This document shows positions 18,705-30,217 of a DNA stretch of 57,500 nt, piece by piece. The stretch comes from Priestia megaterium NBRC 15308 = ATCC 14581. GTDB taxonomy: Bacteria; Bacillota; Bacilli; Bacillales; Bacillaceae_H. Each line of letters begins with the position of its first letter. Position 1 is the first letter of the stretch. The stretch is from contig NZ_CP009920.1 in assembly GCF_000832985.1 (NCBI RefSeq), forward strand, positions 2,215,001 to 2,272,500, given 5' to 3'. The notes under the pieces were generated by a model, which did not search any database, was not told where the DNA came from, and worked only from the letters and a program-made list of their open reading frames with translations. The translations under genes and the position numbers were made by a program.

Positions 18705-19400
18705 ATGGCTAAAAAAGGTAAAAAGTACGTTGAAGCTGCTAAGCTTGTAGATCGTACACAAACTTATTCAGTACAAGAAGCGATTGAATTAGTAAAGAAA
18801 ACAAACACAACTAAATTTGATGCAACTGTAGAAGTAGCATTCCGTTTAGGAGTTGACCCTAAGAAAGCTGACCAACAAATTCGTGGTGCAGTAGTACTAC
18901 CAAACGGTACAGGTAAAACTCAACGTGTATTAGTATTCGCTAAAGGCGAAAAAGCTAAAGAAGCTGAAGCTGCAGGCGCTGACTACGTTGGCGATGCTGA
19001 CTACATCAACAAAATCCAACAAGGTTGGTTCGAGTTCGATGTAATCGTAGCTACTCCAGATATGATGGGTGAAGTTGGTAAACTTGGTCGTGTATTAGGA
19101 CCTAAAGGTTTAATGCCAAACCCTAAAACTGGTACAGTAACATTTGATGTTCAAAAAGCAGTTAACGAAATCAAAGCTGGTAAAGTAGAATACCGCGTTG
19201 ATAAAGCTGGTAACATCCACGTACCAATCGGTAAAGTATCTTTCGAAGAGAGCAAGTTAGTTGAAAACTTCACTACAATCTTCGAAACTATGGTAAAAGC
19301 TAAGCCGGCAGCAGCAAAAGGCACATACATGAAGAACGTAGCTGTTACTTCAACAATGGGCCCTGGTATCAAAGTTGATACTGCTTCATTCTCTGCTTAA
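18705..19400 (+). CDS. rplA: 50S ribosomal protein L1
   Basis: L1 forms the mobile stalk beside the E site and is a known translational repressor of its own operon in E. coli. The 231-residue protein has the segment [19 protein letters not shown] in the mid-domain and [20 protein letters not shown] near the C terminus, standard for bacterial L1. ATG 18705 sits 8 nt behind AAGGAGG. It follows rplK after a 110-bp structured gap. Confidence 0.97.
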   Translation: MAKKGKKYVEAAKLVDRTQTYSVQEAIELVKKTNTTKFDATVEVAFRLGVDPKKADQQIRGAVVLPNGTGKTQRVLVFAKGEKAKEAEAAGADYVGDADYINKIQQGWFEFDVIVATPDMMGEVGKLGRVLGPKGLMPNPKTGTVTFDVQKAVNEIKAGKVEYRVDKAGNIHVPIGKVSFEESKLVENFTTIFETMVKAKPAAAKGTYMKNVAVTSTMGPGIKVDTASFSA

Positions 19401-19422
19401 TAAATTTGGAAATAAATCGGTG

Positions 19423-19451
19423 TTGACTTTTTGAAAGTCCCTGATTATAAT
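19423..19451 (+). promoter_or_regulatory. Promoter of rplJ-rplL
   Basis: TTGACT (19423-19428), exactly 17 bp, perfect TATAAT (19446-19451). Start near 19458. Confidence 0.8.
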
Positions 19452-19481
19452 AGATAATGTTGTTAAAAAGAATAACATTTG

Positions 19482-19600
19482 TACCGTAGACAGTAGGTGC
19501 TGCAAAGCTTAATTTCCTACCGAGGTGTGTGAGATAAATTAGTGAAACGTTATGGTTCGCTTACTACACCTCCATGTCTTTATTGTCATGGAGGTTTTTT
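19482..19600 (+). promoter_or_regulatory. Ribosomal protein L10 leader
   Basis: This leader matches the known Bacilli L10 leader, with ACCGTAGACAGTAGGTGC near its 5' end and CCTACCGAGGTGTGTGAGA in the middle. ACCGAGGTGT (from ~19518) can pair with ACACCTCC (~19566-19573) to form an antiterminator competing with the terminator below. Binding of L10(L12)4 is expected to favour termination and lower rplJL expression. Confidence 0.88.
19568..19600 (+). terminator. Regulated terminator of the L10 leader
   Basis: A 9-bp stem, ACCTCCATG (19568-19576) with CATGGAGGT (19587-19595), and six T. It lies 50 bp before rplJ, so rplJL expression requires readthrough. Confidence 0.9.
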
Positions 19601-19649
19601 ATTGCACCTTGTCTGAGTGTACGGAAGGAAATCTACAGGAGGTGTAAAG

Positions 19650-20150
19650 ATGAGCAACGTAATTGAACAAAAGAAACAAGTCGTAGACGAAATTGCTGAA
19701 AAACTTCAAGCGAGTAACTCAATAGTTGTCGTTGACTACCGTGGTTTGAATGTTGCTGAAGTTACTGAACTTCGTAAGCAATTACGTGAAGCAGGCATTG
19801 AGTTCAAAGTTTACAAAAACACTTTAACTCGCCGTGCTGTAGAAAAACTTGAACTAACAGATCTTAATGATGCGTTAGTAGGTCCAAATGCAATCGCATT
19901 TGGTGGAGAAGATGTTGTTGCTCCAGCTAAAATTCTAAACAACTTCGCGAAAGAACACGAAGCGTTAGAAATCAAAGCTGGTGTAATTGAAGGTAATGTT
20001 GCATCTGTTGAAGAAATTAAAGCACTTGCAGAACTACCATCTCGCGAAGGCTTACTTTCTATGTTGCTTAGCGTGCTTCAAGCTCCAATTCGCAACCTTG
20101 CTCTTGCTACAAAAGCTGTGGCAGATCAAAAAGAAGAACAAGGTGCATAA
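19650..20150 (+). CDS. rplJ: 50S ribosomal protein L10
   Basis: The base of the L12 stalk and autoregulator through its leader. The 166-residue protein has an N-terminal rRNA-binding domain ([21 protein letters not shown]) and a C-terminal helix that carries L12 dimers. ATG 19650 has AGGAGGT at the right distance; the frame extends upstream to 19617 but that would place the site inside the gene. Confidence 0.97.
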   Translation: MSNVIEQKKQVVDEIAEKLQASNSIVVVDYRGLNVAEVTELRKQLREAGIEFKVYKNTLTRRAVEKLELTDLNDALVGPNAIAFGGEDVVAPAKILNNFAKEHEALEIKAGVIEGNVASVEEIKALAELPSREGLLSMLLSVLQAPIRNLALATKAVADQKEEQGA

Positions 20151-20194
20151 TCTAGTCTGTTATATATAACACAATCACAAGGAGGAAATTAACA

Positions 20195-20557
20195 ATGACT
20201 CAAGAACAAATCATTGAAGCAGTTAAAAATATGACTGTTTTAGAACTTAACGATTTAGTAAAAGCAATCGAAGAAGAATTTGGCGTAACTGCTGCTGCTC
20301 CTGTAGCTGTAGCTGGCGGTGCTGCTGGTGAAGCTGCTGCTGAGAAAACTGAATTTGACCTAGTACTTGAAAGTGCTGGCGGACAAAAAATCAAAGTTAT
20401 CAAAGTAGTACGTGAAATCACTGGTCTTGGCTTAAAAGAAGCTAAAGAAATCGTTGATAACGCTCCAAAAGCTCTTAAAGAAGGTATTTCTAAAGAAGAA
20501 GCTGAAGAAGCAAAAGCTAAACTTGAAGAAGTTGGCGCTTCTGTAGAAGTTAAGTAA
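20195..20557 (+). CDS. rplL: 50S ribosomal protein L7/L12
   Basis: The multi-copy stalk protein that recruits translational GTPases. In the 120-residue protein the dimerisation domain (1-35) is followed by an alanine/glycine hinge (about 36-52) and a C-terminal factor-binding domain with [20 protein letters not shown]. It is 44 bp after rplJ and has a strong terminator behind it. Confidence 0.98.
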   Translation: MTQEQIIEAVKNMTVLELNDLVKAIEEEFGVTAAAPVAVAGGAAGEAAAEKTEFDLVLESAGGQKIKVIKVVREITGLGLKEAKEIVDNAPKALKEGISKEEAEEAKAKLEEVGASVEVK

Positions 20558-20578
20558 TTATTGCTTAACAACTGATAT

Positions 20579-20610
20579 AAAAAAGCTCGCTTGTACAAGC
20601 GAGCTTTTTT
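20579..20610 (+). terminator. rplL terminator
   Basis: A near-perfect palindrome with six A, GCTCGCTT, a GTAC tip, AAGCGAGC and six T (20605-20610). Strong in the forward direction, and the flanking A run could make it work backwards too. Confidence 0.92.
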
Positions 20611-20637
20611 GCTTCTGTCATCCTTTTCATTTATAGT
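20609..20637 (+). promoter_or_regulatory. Candidate promoter of rsmC
   Basis: TTGCTT (20609-20614), 17 bp, TATAGT (20632-20637). The -35 overlaps the end of the rplL terminator. Confidence 0.45.
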
Positions 20638-20669
20638 AAAGAAGAACATATTGATTAGGAGGTTCTATT

Positions 20670-21272
20670 TTGACAGAACATTATTTTTCTAATACACCAT
20701 CGTCTGCAAGTAATGAAGAGCGCTTTTCATTTGAATTGAGAGGAACCTCTTTTTCATTTACGAGTGACCGCGGTGTTTTTTCAAAAAAAGAGATCGATTT
20801 TGGATCGCGCCTGTTAATTGAAACGTTTCAAATGCCCGAGAGTCCCGGCCCGCTTCTGGATGTTGGATGCGGATATGGCCCAATTGGGTTGGCGCTTGCA
20901 AAAGAGGACAGCCAAAGAAACGTCCATATGGTTGATGTTAATGAACGTGCATTAGCACTAGCTCAAAAAAATGCTGAAGTTAATTCAGTATCAAATGTTT
21001 CAATCTATCAAAGCTCTTGCTATGAAAATGTGAAGGAAACGAATTTTGCAGCTATTCTTAGTAATCCGCCGATCCGTGCGGGTAAAAAAGTTGTTCATGA
21101 AATTCTAGAAAAATCATTAGATCACCTTGCTGACCAAGGAGAACTTTGGATTGTGATTCAGAAAAAGCAAGGAGCGCCATCTGCTCTTGCGAAATTAGAA
21201 TCTCTATTTAATGAAGTAGAAGTAGTAGAAAAGAAAAAAGGGTATTATATCATATGTGCTAAAAAATGTTGA
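20670..21272 (+). CDS. rsmC: RsmC-like class I methyltransferase (YbxB)
   Basis: The 200-residue SAM-dependent methyltransferase has motif I DVGCGYGPIGLAL (SAM binding) and the N-methylating tetrapeptide NPPI in SNPPIRAG, which points to a base-amino methylation of RNA. E. coli RsmC methylates G1207 of 16S rRNA; this protein matches only its catalytic half, as is usual in Bacilli, so the exact target is inferred. The start is TTG 20670, behind TAGGAGGTT. It is placed between rplL and rpoB, as in B. subtilis. Confidence 0.88.
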   Translation: MTEHYFSNTPSSASNEERFSFELRGTSFSFTSDRGVFSKKEIDFGSRLLIETFQMPESPGPLLDVGCGYGPIGLALAKEDSQRNVHMVDVNERALALAQKNAEVNSVSNVSIYQSSCYENVKETNFAAILSNPPIRAGKKVVHEILEKSLDHLADQGELWIVIQKKQGAPSALAKLESLFNEVEVVEKKKGYYIICAKKC

Positions 21273-21297
21273 CTAATATTTTTTAGTATGTTAGCAT
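21269..21297 (+). promoter_or_regulatory. Candidate promoter of rpoB-rpoC
   Basis: TTGACT (21269-21274), 17 bp, TAGCAT (21292-21297), overlapping the rsmC stop codon. It would give a leader of about 215 nt, very AT-rich with no obvious terminator. Another perfect -10 (TATAAT, 21357-21362) has no usable -35. Confidence 0.45.
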
Positions 21298-21517
21298 TAT
21301 AAAATGCCAATATATAAATATTCCATATAAGCTCGGGTTATACATAAAATAAAAGGTATAATTTTGAATTATATGGGAAAAACTAATAAAATCAATAGTA
21401 CGTTTTTATGAAATTGTGGTTTTCTATTTAAAGAGACCATTTTTCTTTTGTTCAATAATAAACATATGGTTTATTATATATTTTGAATAATAACGCTTGA
21501 TTTGAGGGGTGAATCAG

Positions 21518-24500
21518 TTGACAGGTCAACTAGTTCAGTATGGACGCCACCGCCAACGCAGAAGTTATGCTCGTATTAGTGAAGTTTTAGAGTTACCGAA
21601 CTTAATCGAGATTCAAACGGCTTCATACCAATGGTTTTTAGATGAAGGTTTACGAGAAATGTTCCAAGATATTTCTCCGATTGATGATTTTACAGGTAAC
21701 TTATCACTAGAATTTATTGATTACAGCTTAGGTGAGCCAAAGTATTCAGTAGGAGAGTCCAAAGAACGTGATGTAACTTATGCAGCACCTCTTCGTGTTA
21801 AGGTGCGGTTAATTAATAAAGAAACAGGTGAAGTAAAAGACCAAGATGTGTTCATGGGAGATTTCCCATTGATGACCGAAACAGGTACCTTTGTGATTAA
21901 TGGTGCTGAGCGTGTTATCGTATCACAGTTGGTTCGTTCACCAAGTGTTTACTATAGTGGAAAGCTTGATAAAAACGGTAAAAAAGGATATACAGCAACT
22001 GTTATCCCTAACCGTGGTGCATGGCTAGAATATGAAACTGATGCAAAAGATGTAGTATACGTGCGTATTGATCGTACTCGTAAACTGCCAGTAACAGTGC
22101 TGTTACGCGCGCTAGGTTTCGGTTCTGACCAAGAGATTATCGATTTAATCGGTGATAATGAATACATCCGTAATACGCTTGAAAAAGATAATACGGAAAC
22201 AACGGAAAAAGCGCTATTAGAAATCTATGAGCGTTTACGTCCGGGTGAACCACCGACAGTTGAGAATGCGAAGTCTCTATTAGTATCTCGCTTCTTTGAT
22301 CCAAAACGATATGACTTAGCGAACGTAGGTCGCTATAAAATTAATAAAAAGCTTCATATCAAACATCGCTTATTTAATCAAAAGCTAGCTGAAACATTAG
22401 TTGATCCTGAAACAGGTGAAATTATTGCAGAAAAAGGCGCAATGATTGACCGCCGTCTGCTAGATCGCTTGATTCCGATGCTTGAAGGTGGAGTAAACTT
22501 CAAAACTTATAGTCCGGTTGGTGGAGTAGTAGAAGACGATGTTACATTACAATCTATTAAGATTTATGCGCCAAATGATCCAGAAGGTGAAAAAATCATC
22601 ACTGTATCAGGTAACGCATATGTAACAGAAGAAGTTAAAAATATCACACCTGCTGATATTTTAGCATCAATCAGTTACTTCTTTAACTTGCTTCATCAAG
22701 TAGGAGACACAGATGATATCGACCACTTAGGTAACCGTCGTCTGCGTTCTGTAGGTGAATTGTTACAAAACCAATTCCGTATCGGTTTATCTCGTATGGA
22801 ACGTGTTGTTCGTGAAAGAATGTCAATTCAAGACACGAATACAATCACACCTCAACAATTAATTAATATTCGCCCAGTTATTGCGGCGATTAAAGAGTTC
22901 TTTGGAAGTTCTCAATTATCACAGTTCATGGATCAAACGAATCCATTAGGCGAATTGACGCACAAACGTCGTCTTTCAGCTCTAGGACCTGGTGGTTTAA
23001 CGCGTGAGCGCGCTGGTTTTGAAGTGCGTGACGTTCACTACTCCCACTATGGCCGTATGTGTCCGATTGAAACGCCAGAGGGTCCGAATATCGGGTTAAT
23101 TAACTCACTATCTTCTTATGCAAAAGTAAACAAATTCGGTTTCATCGAAACACCTTACCGTCGTATCGATCCTGAAACAGGTAAAGTGACAGAGCGAATT
23201 GACTACTTAACAGCTGATGAAGAAGATAACTATGTTGTAGCCCAAGCGAACGCTCGTCTAGGTGATGATGGTTCATTCTTAGATGAAAATGTCGTTGCAC
23301 GTTTCCGTGGAGAAAACACGGTTATCCGTCGCGATCGTTTAGATTATATGGATGTATCACCAAAACAAGTTGTATCTGCCGCTACAGCATGTATCCCATT
23401 CTTAGAGAACGATGACTCTAACCGTGCATTAATGGGTGCGAACATGCAACGTCAAGCAGTACCTTTATTAAATCCTGAAGCACCAATCGTAGGTACAGGT
23501 ATGGAATACGTATCTGGTAAAGACTCTGGTGCAGCCGTGATTTGTAAATATCCTGGCGTTGTAGAGCGCGTAGAAGCAAAACAAATTTTTGTTCGCCGCT
23601 ATGAAGAAGTAGACGGACAAAAAGTTAAAGGTAACTTAGATCAATACAAATTATTAAAATTTGTTCGTTCTAACCAAGGTACTTGTTACAACCAGCGTCC
23701 AATTGTTTCAGTTGGCGACGAAGTAGTAAAAGGTGAGATCTTAGCCGACGGTCCTTCAATGGAAAAAGGTGAGCTTGCTTTAGGACGAAACGTAATGGTT
23801 GGTTTCATGACATGGGATGGTTACAACTATGAGGATGCCATCATCATGAGTGAACGCCTTGTGAAAGATGATGTATATACGTCTGTTCATATTGAAGAAT
23901 ATGAATCTGAGTCTCGTGATACGAAGCTTGGACCTGAAGAAATTACGCGTGACATTCCAAACGTAGGTGAAGATGCGCTTCGCAACTTAGATGAGCGTGG
24001 AATCATCCGCATTGGTGCAGAAGTAAAAGACGGAGATCTTTTAGTTGGTAAAGTAACGCCAAAAGGTGTAACAGAACTAACAGCTGAAGAACGTCTTCTA
24101 CACGCTATTTTCGGTGAAAAAGCGCGTGAAGTTCGTGATACTTCTCTTCGTGTACCGCACGGCGGCGGTGGAATCATTCTTGATGTTAAAGTCTTCAACC
24201 GTGAAGATGGCGACGAATTACCACCAGGTGTAAACCAATTAGTCCGTGTATATATTGTTCAGAAGCGTAAAATTTCTGAAGGTGACAAAATGGCCGGTCG
24301 TCACGGTAACAAAGGTGTAATTTCACGTATTTTACCTGAAGAAGATATGCCTTATCTACCAGACGGTACGCCAATTGACATCATGTTAAACCCATTAGGG
24401 GTACCATCTCGTATGAACATCGGTCAGGTGCTAGAGCTTCATTTAGGTATGGCTGCTCGTAAGCTTGGCATTCACGTTGCGTCTCCAGTATTTGATGGTG

Positions 24501-25081
24501 CGCGTGAGGAAGATGTGTGGGCAACAATCGAAGAAGCTGGCATGTCTCGTGATGCTAAAACAGTTCTATATGATGGTCGAACAGGTGAACCATTCGATAA
24601 CCGTGTATCAGTAGGAATCATGTACATGATCAAACTTGCTCACATGGTAGACGATAAACTTCACGCTCGTTCTACTGGACCATACTCACTTGTTACACAA
24701 CAACCACTTGGTGGTAAAGCGCAGTTCGGTGGACAGCGTTTTGGTGAGATGGAGGTATGGGCACTTGAAGCATACGGTGCTGCTTACACATTACAAGAGA
24801 TCTTAACAGTGAAATCAGATGACGTAGTAGGTCGTGTGAAAACATACGAAGCAATTGTTAAAGGTGAAAACATTCCAGAACCTGGCATACCTGAATCGTT
24901 CAAAGTATTAATTAAAGAACTACAAAGTTTAGGTATGGATGTGAAGATGCTTTCTGCTGACGAGCAAGAAATTGATATCATGGACTCAGAAGAGGACCAT
25001 GAGCAACCAACAGAATCAATTATTGCTGATAACGAAGAAAGCCTTTCTGAAGGACAAAAAGATCCTGTCACAAAAGAGTAA
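21518..25081 (+). CDS. rpoB: DNA-directed RNA polymerase subunit beta
   Basis: The beta subunit holds half of the active site and the rifampicin pocket. I start at TTG 21518 (1187 residues, [20 protein letters not shown]), as in B. subtilis; GTG 21509 in frame overlaps the ribosome binding site GAGGGGTGA. The rifampicin cluster reads [19 protein letters not shown] and then [10 protein letters not shown], i.e. wild-type residues at the common resistance positions. The C terminus is an acidic, variable tail ending KDPVTKE. rpoC follows after 62 bp. Confidence 0.98.
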   Translation: MTGQLVQYGRHRQRRSYARISEVLELPNLIEIQTASYQWFLDEGLREMFQDISPIDDFTGNLSLEFIDYSLGEPKYSVGESKERDVTYAAPLRVKVRLINKETGEVKDQDVFMGDFPLMTETGTFVINGAERVIVSQLVRSPSVYYSGKLDKNGKKGYTATVIPNRGAWLEYETDAKDVVYVRIDRTRKLPVTVLLRALGFGSDQEIIDLIGDNEYIRNTLEKDNTETTEKALLEIYERLRPGEPPTVENAKSLLVSRFFDPKRYDLANVGRYKINKKLHIKHRLFNQKLAETLVDPETGEIIAEKGAMIDRRLLDRLIPMLEGGVNFKTYSPVGGVVEDDVTLQSIKIYAPNDPEGEKIITVSGNAYVTEEVKNITPADILASISYFFNLLHQVGDTDDIDHLGNRRLRSVGELLQNQFRIGLSRMERVVRERMSIQDTNTITPQQLINIRPVIAAIKEFFGSSQLSQFMDQTNPLGELTHKRRLSALGPGGLTRERAGFEVRDVHYSHYGRMCPIETPEGPNIGLINSLSSYAKVNKFGFIETPYRRIDPETGKVTERIDYLTADEEDNYVVAQANARLGDDGSFLDENVVARFRGENTVIRRDRLDYMDVSPKQVVSAATACIPFLENDDSNRALMGANMQRQAVPLLNPEAPIVGTGMEYVSGKDSGAAVICKYPGVVERVEAKQIFVRRYEEVDGQKVKGNLDQYKLLKFVRSNQGTCYNQRPIVSVGDEVVKGEILADGPSMEKGELALGRNVMVGFMTWDGYNYEDAIIMSERLVKDDVYTSVHIEEYESESRDTKLGPEEITRDIPNVGEDALRNLDERGIIRIGAEVKDGDLLVGKVTPKGVTELTAEERLLHAIFGEKAREVRDTSLRVPHGGGGIILDVKVFNREDGDELPPGVNQLVRVYIVQKRKISEGDKMAGRHGNKGVISRILPEEDMPYLPDGTPIDIMLNPLGVPSRMNIGQVLELHLGMAARKLGIHVASPVFDGAREEDVWATIEEAGMSRDAKTVLYDGRTGEPFDNRVSVGIMYMIKLAHMVDDKLHARSTGPYSLVTQQPLGGKAQFGGQRFGEMEVWALEAYGAAYTLQEILTVKSDDVVGRVKTYEAIVKGENIPEPGIPESFKVLIKELQSLGMDVKMLSADEQEIDIMDSEEDHEQPTESIIADNEESLSEGQKDPVTKE

Positions 25082-25143
25082 GGAATTACTTTCATATAAA
25101 CGTTAAGGGAAAAAACCTGTAGATTAAAAGGGAGGTAGGCTCC

Positions 25144-28100
25144 TTGCTAGATGTAAATAACTTTGAGTATATGAAAATCGGTCTAGCTTCGCCAGATAAA
25201 ATTCGTTCTTGGTCGTACGGTGAGGTAAAAAAACCTGAAACGATCAACTATCGTACGTTAAAACCTGAAAAAGACGGCTTATTCTGTGAGCGTATTTTTG
25301 GTCCACAAAAGGACTGGGAATGTCACTGTGGAAAATATAAGCGCGTTCGTTATAAAGGTGTTGTATGTGATCGTTGCGGCGTAGAAGTTACGCGCGCAAA
25401 AGTTCGTCGTGAACGCATGGGTCATATCGAACTAGCTGCACCTGTTTCTCATATTTGGTACTTTAAAGGTATTCCTAGCCGCATGGGACTTGTCTTAGAC
25501 ATGTCCCCTCGTGCGCTAGAGGAAATCATTTATTTTGCTTCTTATGTAGTAACAGATGCTGGTGATACACCACTTGAAAAGAAACAGCTTTTATCAGAGA
25601 AAGAATACCGTGCGTATCGTGAGAAGTACGGACAAACTTTCCATGCAGCAATGGGTGCTGAAGCTGTTAAGAAATTATTGCATGACATCGATCTTGATAA
25701 AGAAGTAGATGCTTTGAAAGAAGAATTGAAAACTGCTCAAGGTCAACGTCGTACACGTGCCATTAAACGTTTAGAAGTACTAGAGGCTTTCCGTCATTCT
25801 GGTAACGAACCTTCTTGGATGATTTTGGACGTTCTACCGGTTATTCCGCCAGAACTTCGTCCAATGGTTCAATTAGATGGTGGACGCTTTGCTACGTCTG
25901 ATCTAAATGATTTATATCGCCGTGTAATTAACCGTAACAACCGCTTAAAGCGTTTATTAGACCTTGGAGCTCCTAGCATTATCGTTCAAAACGAAAAGCG
26001 TATGCTTCAAGAAGCTGTAGATGCATTAATCGATAATGGTCGTCGCGGACGTCCGGTAACAGGACCAGGTAACCGTCCATTAAAATCTCTTTCTCACATG
26101 TTAAAAGGTAAGCAAGGTCGCTTCCGTCAAAACTTATTAGGTAAACGTGTTGACTACTCTGGCCGTTCGGTAATCGTTGTAGGTCCGAACTTAAAGATGT
26201 ATCAATGTGGTCTTCCAAAAGAAATGGCGTTAGAGCTTTTCAAACCTTTCGTAATGAAAGAGCTTGTTGAACGCGGTTTAGCTCATAACATCAAGAGTGC
26301 AAAACGTAAAATTGAACGCGTGCAACCTGAAGTATGGGACGTATTAGAATCGGTTATTAAAGAGCATCCAGTTCTTTTAAACCGTGCACCAACGCTACAC
26401 AGACTAGGTATTCAAGCATTTGAACCTACGCTTGTAGAAGGTCGCGCTATCCGTCTTCACCCGCTTGTATGTACAGCATATAACGCTGACTTTGACGGTG
26501 ACCAAATGGCGGTTCACGTTCCATTATCTGCAGAAGCACAAGCAGAAGCACGTATCTTAATGCTTGCTGCTCAAAATATCTTGAACCCTAAAGATGGTAA
26601 ACCAGTTGTTACACCTTCACAGGATATGGTATTAGGTAACTACTACTTAACGCTTGAGCGTGAAGAGGCAGTTGGAGAAGGTATGGTATTCAAGGATACA
26701 AATGAAGCACTATTAGCGTACCAAAACGGTTATGTGCATCTTCATACACGTGTAGGTGTGTATGCAGGTTCTTTAAACAACGAAACGTTTACAGAAGCAC
26801 AAAATCAACAGTTGCTTGTTACAACGGTTGGTAAATTAGTTTTCAACGAAATTTTACCAAAATCGTTCCCATACATTAACGAACCAACAAGAGAAAACTT
26901 AGAAGTGAAAACTCCTGAGAAGTACTTTGTTGAAAAAGGTGCAGATGTGAAGGAATTCATCAAGAATCAACCGGCTATCGCACCGTTTAAGAAAAAAATC
27001 TTAGGTAATATTATCGCTGAAGTATTTAAACGTTTCAAAATTACTGAGACTTCTAAAATGCTTGACCGTATGAAAGACCTAGGTTTCAAATATTCTACTA
27101 AAGCCGGTATTACAGTTGGTGTAGCTGATATCGTGGTTTTAGGAGAAAAAGAAGTTATCTTAACAGAAGCGCAAGCTAAAGTAGATAACGTACTAAAACA
27201 ATTCCGTCGCGGTTTAATTACTGAAGATGAGCGTTATGAGCGTGTTATCTCTGTATGGAGTAGCGCGAAAGACGTTATCCAAGGTAAATTAATGGCGTCA
27301 TTGGACAAACGCAACCCAATCTTCATGATGAGTGACTCTGGTGCCCGTGGTAATGCATCTAACTTCACTCAGCTTGCAGGTATGCGTGGACTAATGGCCA
27401 ACCCGTCTGGTCGTATCATTGAGTTACCAATCAAATCTAGTTTCCGTGAAGGTTTAACAGTATTAGAGTACTTTATCTCTACCCATGGTGCACGTAAAGG
27501 TCTTGCCGATACGGCTCTTAAAACAGCTGACTCAGGTTACCTTACTCGTCGTTTGGTTGACGTGGCACAAGACGTTATCGTACGTGATGACGACTGCGGT
27601 ACAGACCGCGGTATTCTGGCTGTTGCAATCAAAGAAGGAACAGAAGAAATTGAGAAACTTGATGAGCGTCTAATTGGACGTTATGCAAGAAAAACACTAC
27701 TTCACCCAGGAACAAACGAAGTGTTAGTGAAAGAAAACGAACTAATTACAGAAGACCTAGCTGAAACAATTGTGGATGCTGGTGTTGAAGAAGTATGGAT
27801 TCGTTCTGCATTCACTTGTAACACTCGCCACGGTGTATGTAAAAAATGTTACGGTCGTAACCTTGCAACTGGTTCAGAAGTTGAAGTGGGTGAAGCAGTT
27901 GGTATCATCGCTGCTCAATCTATCGGTGAGCCAGGTACACAGTTAACGATGCGTACATTCCATACAGGTGGGGTTGCTGGAGACGATATCACTCAAGGTT
28001 TACCGCGTATCCAAGAGATCTTCGAAGCGCGTAACCCTAAAGGTCAAGCCGTTATTTCTGAAATTGAAGGTACAATTGCCGGCATTTCTGAAGGACGCGA

Positions 28101-28737
28101 TCGTCAACATGAAATTACTGTTCAAGGAGAGATTGAAACTCGTTCTTACACAGCTCCGTACAGTGCACGTCTGAAAGTTATTGAAGGACAGCGCATTGCA
28201 CGTGGTCAAGAATTAACAGAAGGTTCAATTGATCCTAAAGAATTACTAAAAGTAAAAGATATCACGGCTGTACAAGAGTACTTGCTTCGTGAGGTGCAAA
28301 AAGTATACCGTATGCAAGGGGTAGAAATTGGAGATAAACACGTAGAGGTAATGGTTCGCCAAATGCTTCGTAAAGTGCGTGTAATGGATTCAGGAGATAC
28401 AGATGTATTACCAGGTTCATTACTTGATATTCACCAATTCACTGATGCAAATGAAAAAGTATTACTTGAAGGCAATCGTCCAGCGACGGGCCGTCCTGTA
28501 TTACTTGGTATTACAAAAGCATCTCTTGAAACTGATTCCTTCTTATCTGCTGCGTCATTCCAAGAAACAACGCGTGTTCTTACGGATGCTGCAATTAAAG
28601 GAAAACGTGATGAGTTGCTTGGACTTAAAGAGAATGTTATCATTGGTAAGCTAGTTCCGGCTGGTACAGGTATGACGAGATATCGTAATGCTGAACCGAT
28701 CAAAAACCAAGCTGAAGAAACGGTAACAATCGACTAA
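25144..28737 (+). CDS. rpoC: DNA-directed RNA polymerase subunit beta'
   Basis: The catalytic subunit, 1197 residues, starting at TTG 25144 ([20 protein letters not shown]) behind GGGAGGT. The N-terminal zinc-binding element is [20 protein letters not shown]. The catalytic magnesium loop is [12 protein letters not shown], the trigger-loop region lies around [16 protein letters not shown], and the second zinc cluster has [11 protein letters not shown]. It lacks the large insertions of Gram-negative beta', as expected for Bacilli. No clear terminator with a T run follows; see the inverted repeat downstream. Confidence 0.98.
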   Translation: MLDVNNFEYMKIGLASPDKIRSWSYGEVKKPETINYRTLKPEKDGLFCERIFGPQKDWECHCGKYKRVRYKGVVCDRCGVEVTRAKVRRERMGHIELAAPVSHIWYFKGIPSRMGLVLDMSPRALEEIIYFASYVVTDAGDTPLEKKQLLSEKEYRAYREKYGQTFHAAMGAEAVKKLLHDIDLDKEVDALKEELKTAQGQRRTRAIKRLEVLEAFRHSGNEPSWMILDVLPVIPPELRPMVQLDGGRFATSDLNDLYRRVINRNNRLKRLLDLGAPSIIVQNEKRMLQEAVDALIDNGRRGRPVTGPGNRPLKSLSHMLKGKQGRFRQNLLGKRVDYSGRSVIVVGPNLKMYQCGLPKEMALELFKPFVMKELVERGLAHNIKSAKRKIERVQPEVWDVLESVIKEHPVLLNRAPTLHRLGIQAFEPTLVEGRAIRLHPLVCTAYNADFDGDQMAVHVPLSAEAQAEARILMLAAQNILNPKDGKPVVTPSQDMVLGNYYLTLEREEAVGEGMVFKDTNEALLAYQNGYVHLHTRVGVYAGSLNNETFTEAQNQQLLVTTVGKLVFNEILPKSFPYINEPTRENLEVKTPEKYFVEKGADVKEFIKNQPAIAPFKKKILGNIIAEVFKRFKITETSKMLDRMKDLGFKYSTKAGITVGVADIVVLGEKEVILTEAQAKVDNVLKQFRRGLITEDERYERVISVWSSAKDVIQGKLMASLDKRNPIFMMSDSGARGNASNFTQLAGMRGLMANPSGRIIELPIKSSFREGLTVLEYFISTHGARKGLADTALKTADSGYLTRRLVDVAQDVIVRDDDCGTDRGILAVAIKEGTEEIEKLDERLIGRYARKTLLHPGTNEVLVKENELITEDLAETIVDAGVEEVWIRSAFTCNTRHGVCKKCYGRNLATGSEVEVGEAVGIIAAQSIGEPGTQLTMRTFHTGGVAGDDITQGLPRIQEIFEARNPKGQAVISEIEGTIAGISEGRDRQHEITVQGEIETRSYTAPYSARLKVIEGQRIARGQELTEGSIDPKELLKVKDITAVQEYLLREVQKVYRMQGVEIGDKHVEVMVRQMLRKVRVMDSGDTDVLPGSLLDIHQFTDANEKVLLEGNRPATGRPVLLGITKASLETDSFLSAASFQETTRVLTDAAIKGKRDELLGLKENVIIGKLVPAGTGMTRYRNAEPIKNQAEETVTID

Positions 28738-28753
28738 TTATAAAATCATTACT

Positions 28754-28808
28754 CTAGAATGGATGTTTTTTTAAAAAACTACAAAACGTTAGTTGACATC
28801 CATTCTAG
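28754..28808 (+). repeat. 13-bp inverted repeat between rpoC and rplGB
   Basis: The arms CTAGAATGGATGT (28754-28766) and ACATCCATTCTAG (28796-28808) are perfect complements, 29 bp apart. The right arm covers the end of the -35 box and the first part of the spacer of the rplGB promoter. With no T run after it, it is not a standard terminator. It could fold in the rpoC 3' mRNA or be a DNA-level operator. Confidence 0.8.
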
Positions 28809-28821
28809 GGAATGATACTAT
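28793..28821 (+). promoter_or_regulatory. Promoter of rplGB and the str operon
   Basis: Perfect TTGACA (28793-28798), 17 bp, extended -10 TGATACTAT (TG 28813-28814, hexamer 28816-28821). A strong promoter by consensus. It should feed rplGB, rpsL, rpsG and fusA. Confidence 0.7.
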
Positions 28822-28868
28822 ATCAAAGGTGCTCCTATAAACTACCTGTTACTTTGGAGGATATGATA

Positions 28869-29117
28869 ATGTCTTATGAAAAAGTATTACAGGCTGATCA
28901 TATTATTGTAGGAACAAAGCAGACGGTGAAAGCATTAAAAAAAGGTACAGTAAAGGAAGTCATCATTGCTGAAGACGCTGATTTTTATGTCACATCCATT
29001 GTGGCAAAAACGGCACAGCAAGAAAACGTTCCGTATACGTATGTCCCTTCTATGCGAAAGCTTGGTCAAGCTTGTAGGATAGAAGTTAACGCTGCAACTG
29101 TTGCAATTATTAGTTAA
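28869..29117 (+). CDS. rplGB: L7Ae-like kink-turn RNA-binding protein (YbxF)
   Basis: The 82-residue protein of the L7Ae/L30e/L8e family has [27 protein letters not shown] near the N terminus, typical of kink-turn binders. B. subtilis YbxF is known to bind kink-turn RNA in vitro and to associate with ribosomes, but its physiological role is unsettled. ATG 28869 is 8 nt from GGAGG (28856-28860); an in-frame ATG at 28863 is too close. It leads the str operon directly behind rpoC. Confidence 0.88.
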   Translation: MSYEKVLQADHIIVGTKQTVKALKKGTVKEVIIAEDADFYVTSIVAKTAQQENVPYTYVPSMRKLGQACRIEVNAATVAIIS

Positions 29118-29168
29118 CACGTTTTTGAACTTTTAGTTTCAAAGACTTTGTTTTTTGCTAAAAAATGA

Positions 29169-29186
29169 ACCACCTGGATGTGTGGT
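29169..29186 (+). promoter_or_regulatory. Small hairpin in the rpsL leader
   Basis: ACCAC (29169-29173) pairs with GTGGT (29182-29186) around an 8-nt loop, 20 bp before the rpsL ribosome binding site. The function is unknown; it could be a ribosomal-protein site or merely keep the start region open. Confidence 0.4.
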
Positions 29187-29216
29187 CTTACAAAAGGCGA
29201 AAGGAGGAAAATTTAA

Positions 29217-29639
29217 ATGCCTACTATTAACCAATTAATCCGTAATGGTCGTGTGAGTAAAGGTAAAAAATCTGACTCACCTGCTTTAAACAGAGGTTAC
29301 AACAGCTTCAAAAAAGCTCAAACTAATCAATCTTCTCCACAAAAACGTGGTGTATGTACACGTGTGGGTACTATGACACCGAAGAAACCGAACTCGGCTC
29401 TTCGTAAATATGCTCGTGTACGTTTAACAAACGGTATCGAGGTAACAGCTTATATCCCAGGTATTGGTCACAACTTACAAGAACACAGCGTGGTACTTAT
29501 CCGCGGTGGACGTGTAAAAGATTTACCAGGGGTACGTTACCATATCGTACGTGGTGCACTTGATACTGCTGGTGTGGATGGCCGTATGCAAGGTCGTTCT
29601 AAATATGGTACTAAGCGACCAAAAGCAGCTAAAAAATAA
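29217..29639 (+). CDS. rpsL: 30S ribosomal protein S12
   Basis: The decoding-centre protein. The 140-residue protein has [11 protein letters not shown] with K56, equivalent to the streptomycin-resistance site K42 of E. coli, and a second site in GRVKDLPG. Both are wild type, so streptomycin sensitivity is predicted as far as S12 is concerned. ATG follows AAAGGAGG. Confidence 0.98.
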   Translation: MPTINQLIRNGRVSKGKKSDSPALNRGYNSFKKAQTNQSSPQKRGVCTRVGTMTPKKPNSALRKYARVRLTNGIEVTAYIPGIGHNLQEHSVVLIRGGRVKDLPGVRYHIVRGALDTAGVDGRMQGRSKYGTKRPKAAKK

Positions 29640-29647
29640 TAGCTTAA

Positions 29648-30160
<513 letters not shown>

Positions 30161-30217
30161 TCTTTTAACGAAACTTTTTAAAAAACAAATTATAATATGG
30201 AAGGAGAAATACCTAAG

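Noticed and set aside
29139-29157. CAAA/TTTG hairpin with T6 upstream of rpsL as a terminator
   Set aside because: A four-pair A-T-rich stem would not be stable, and termination there would cut the str operon off from its promoter.
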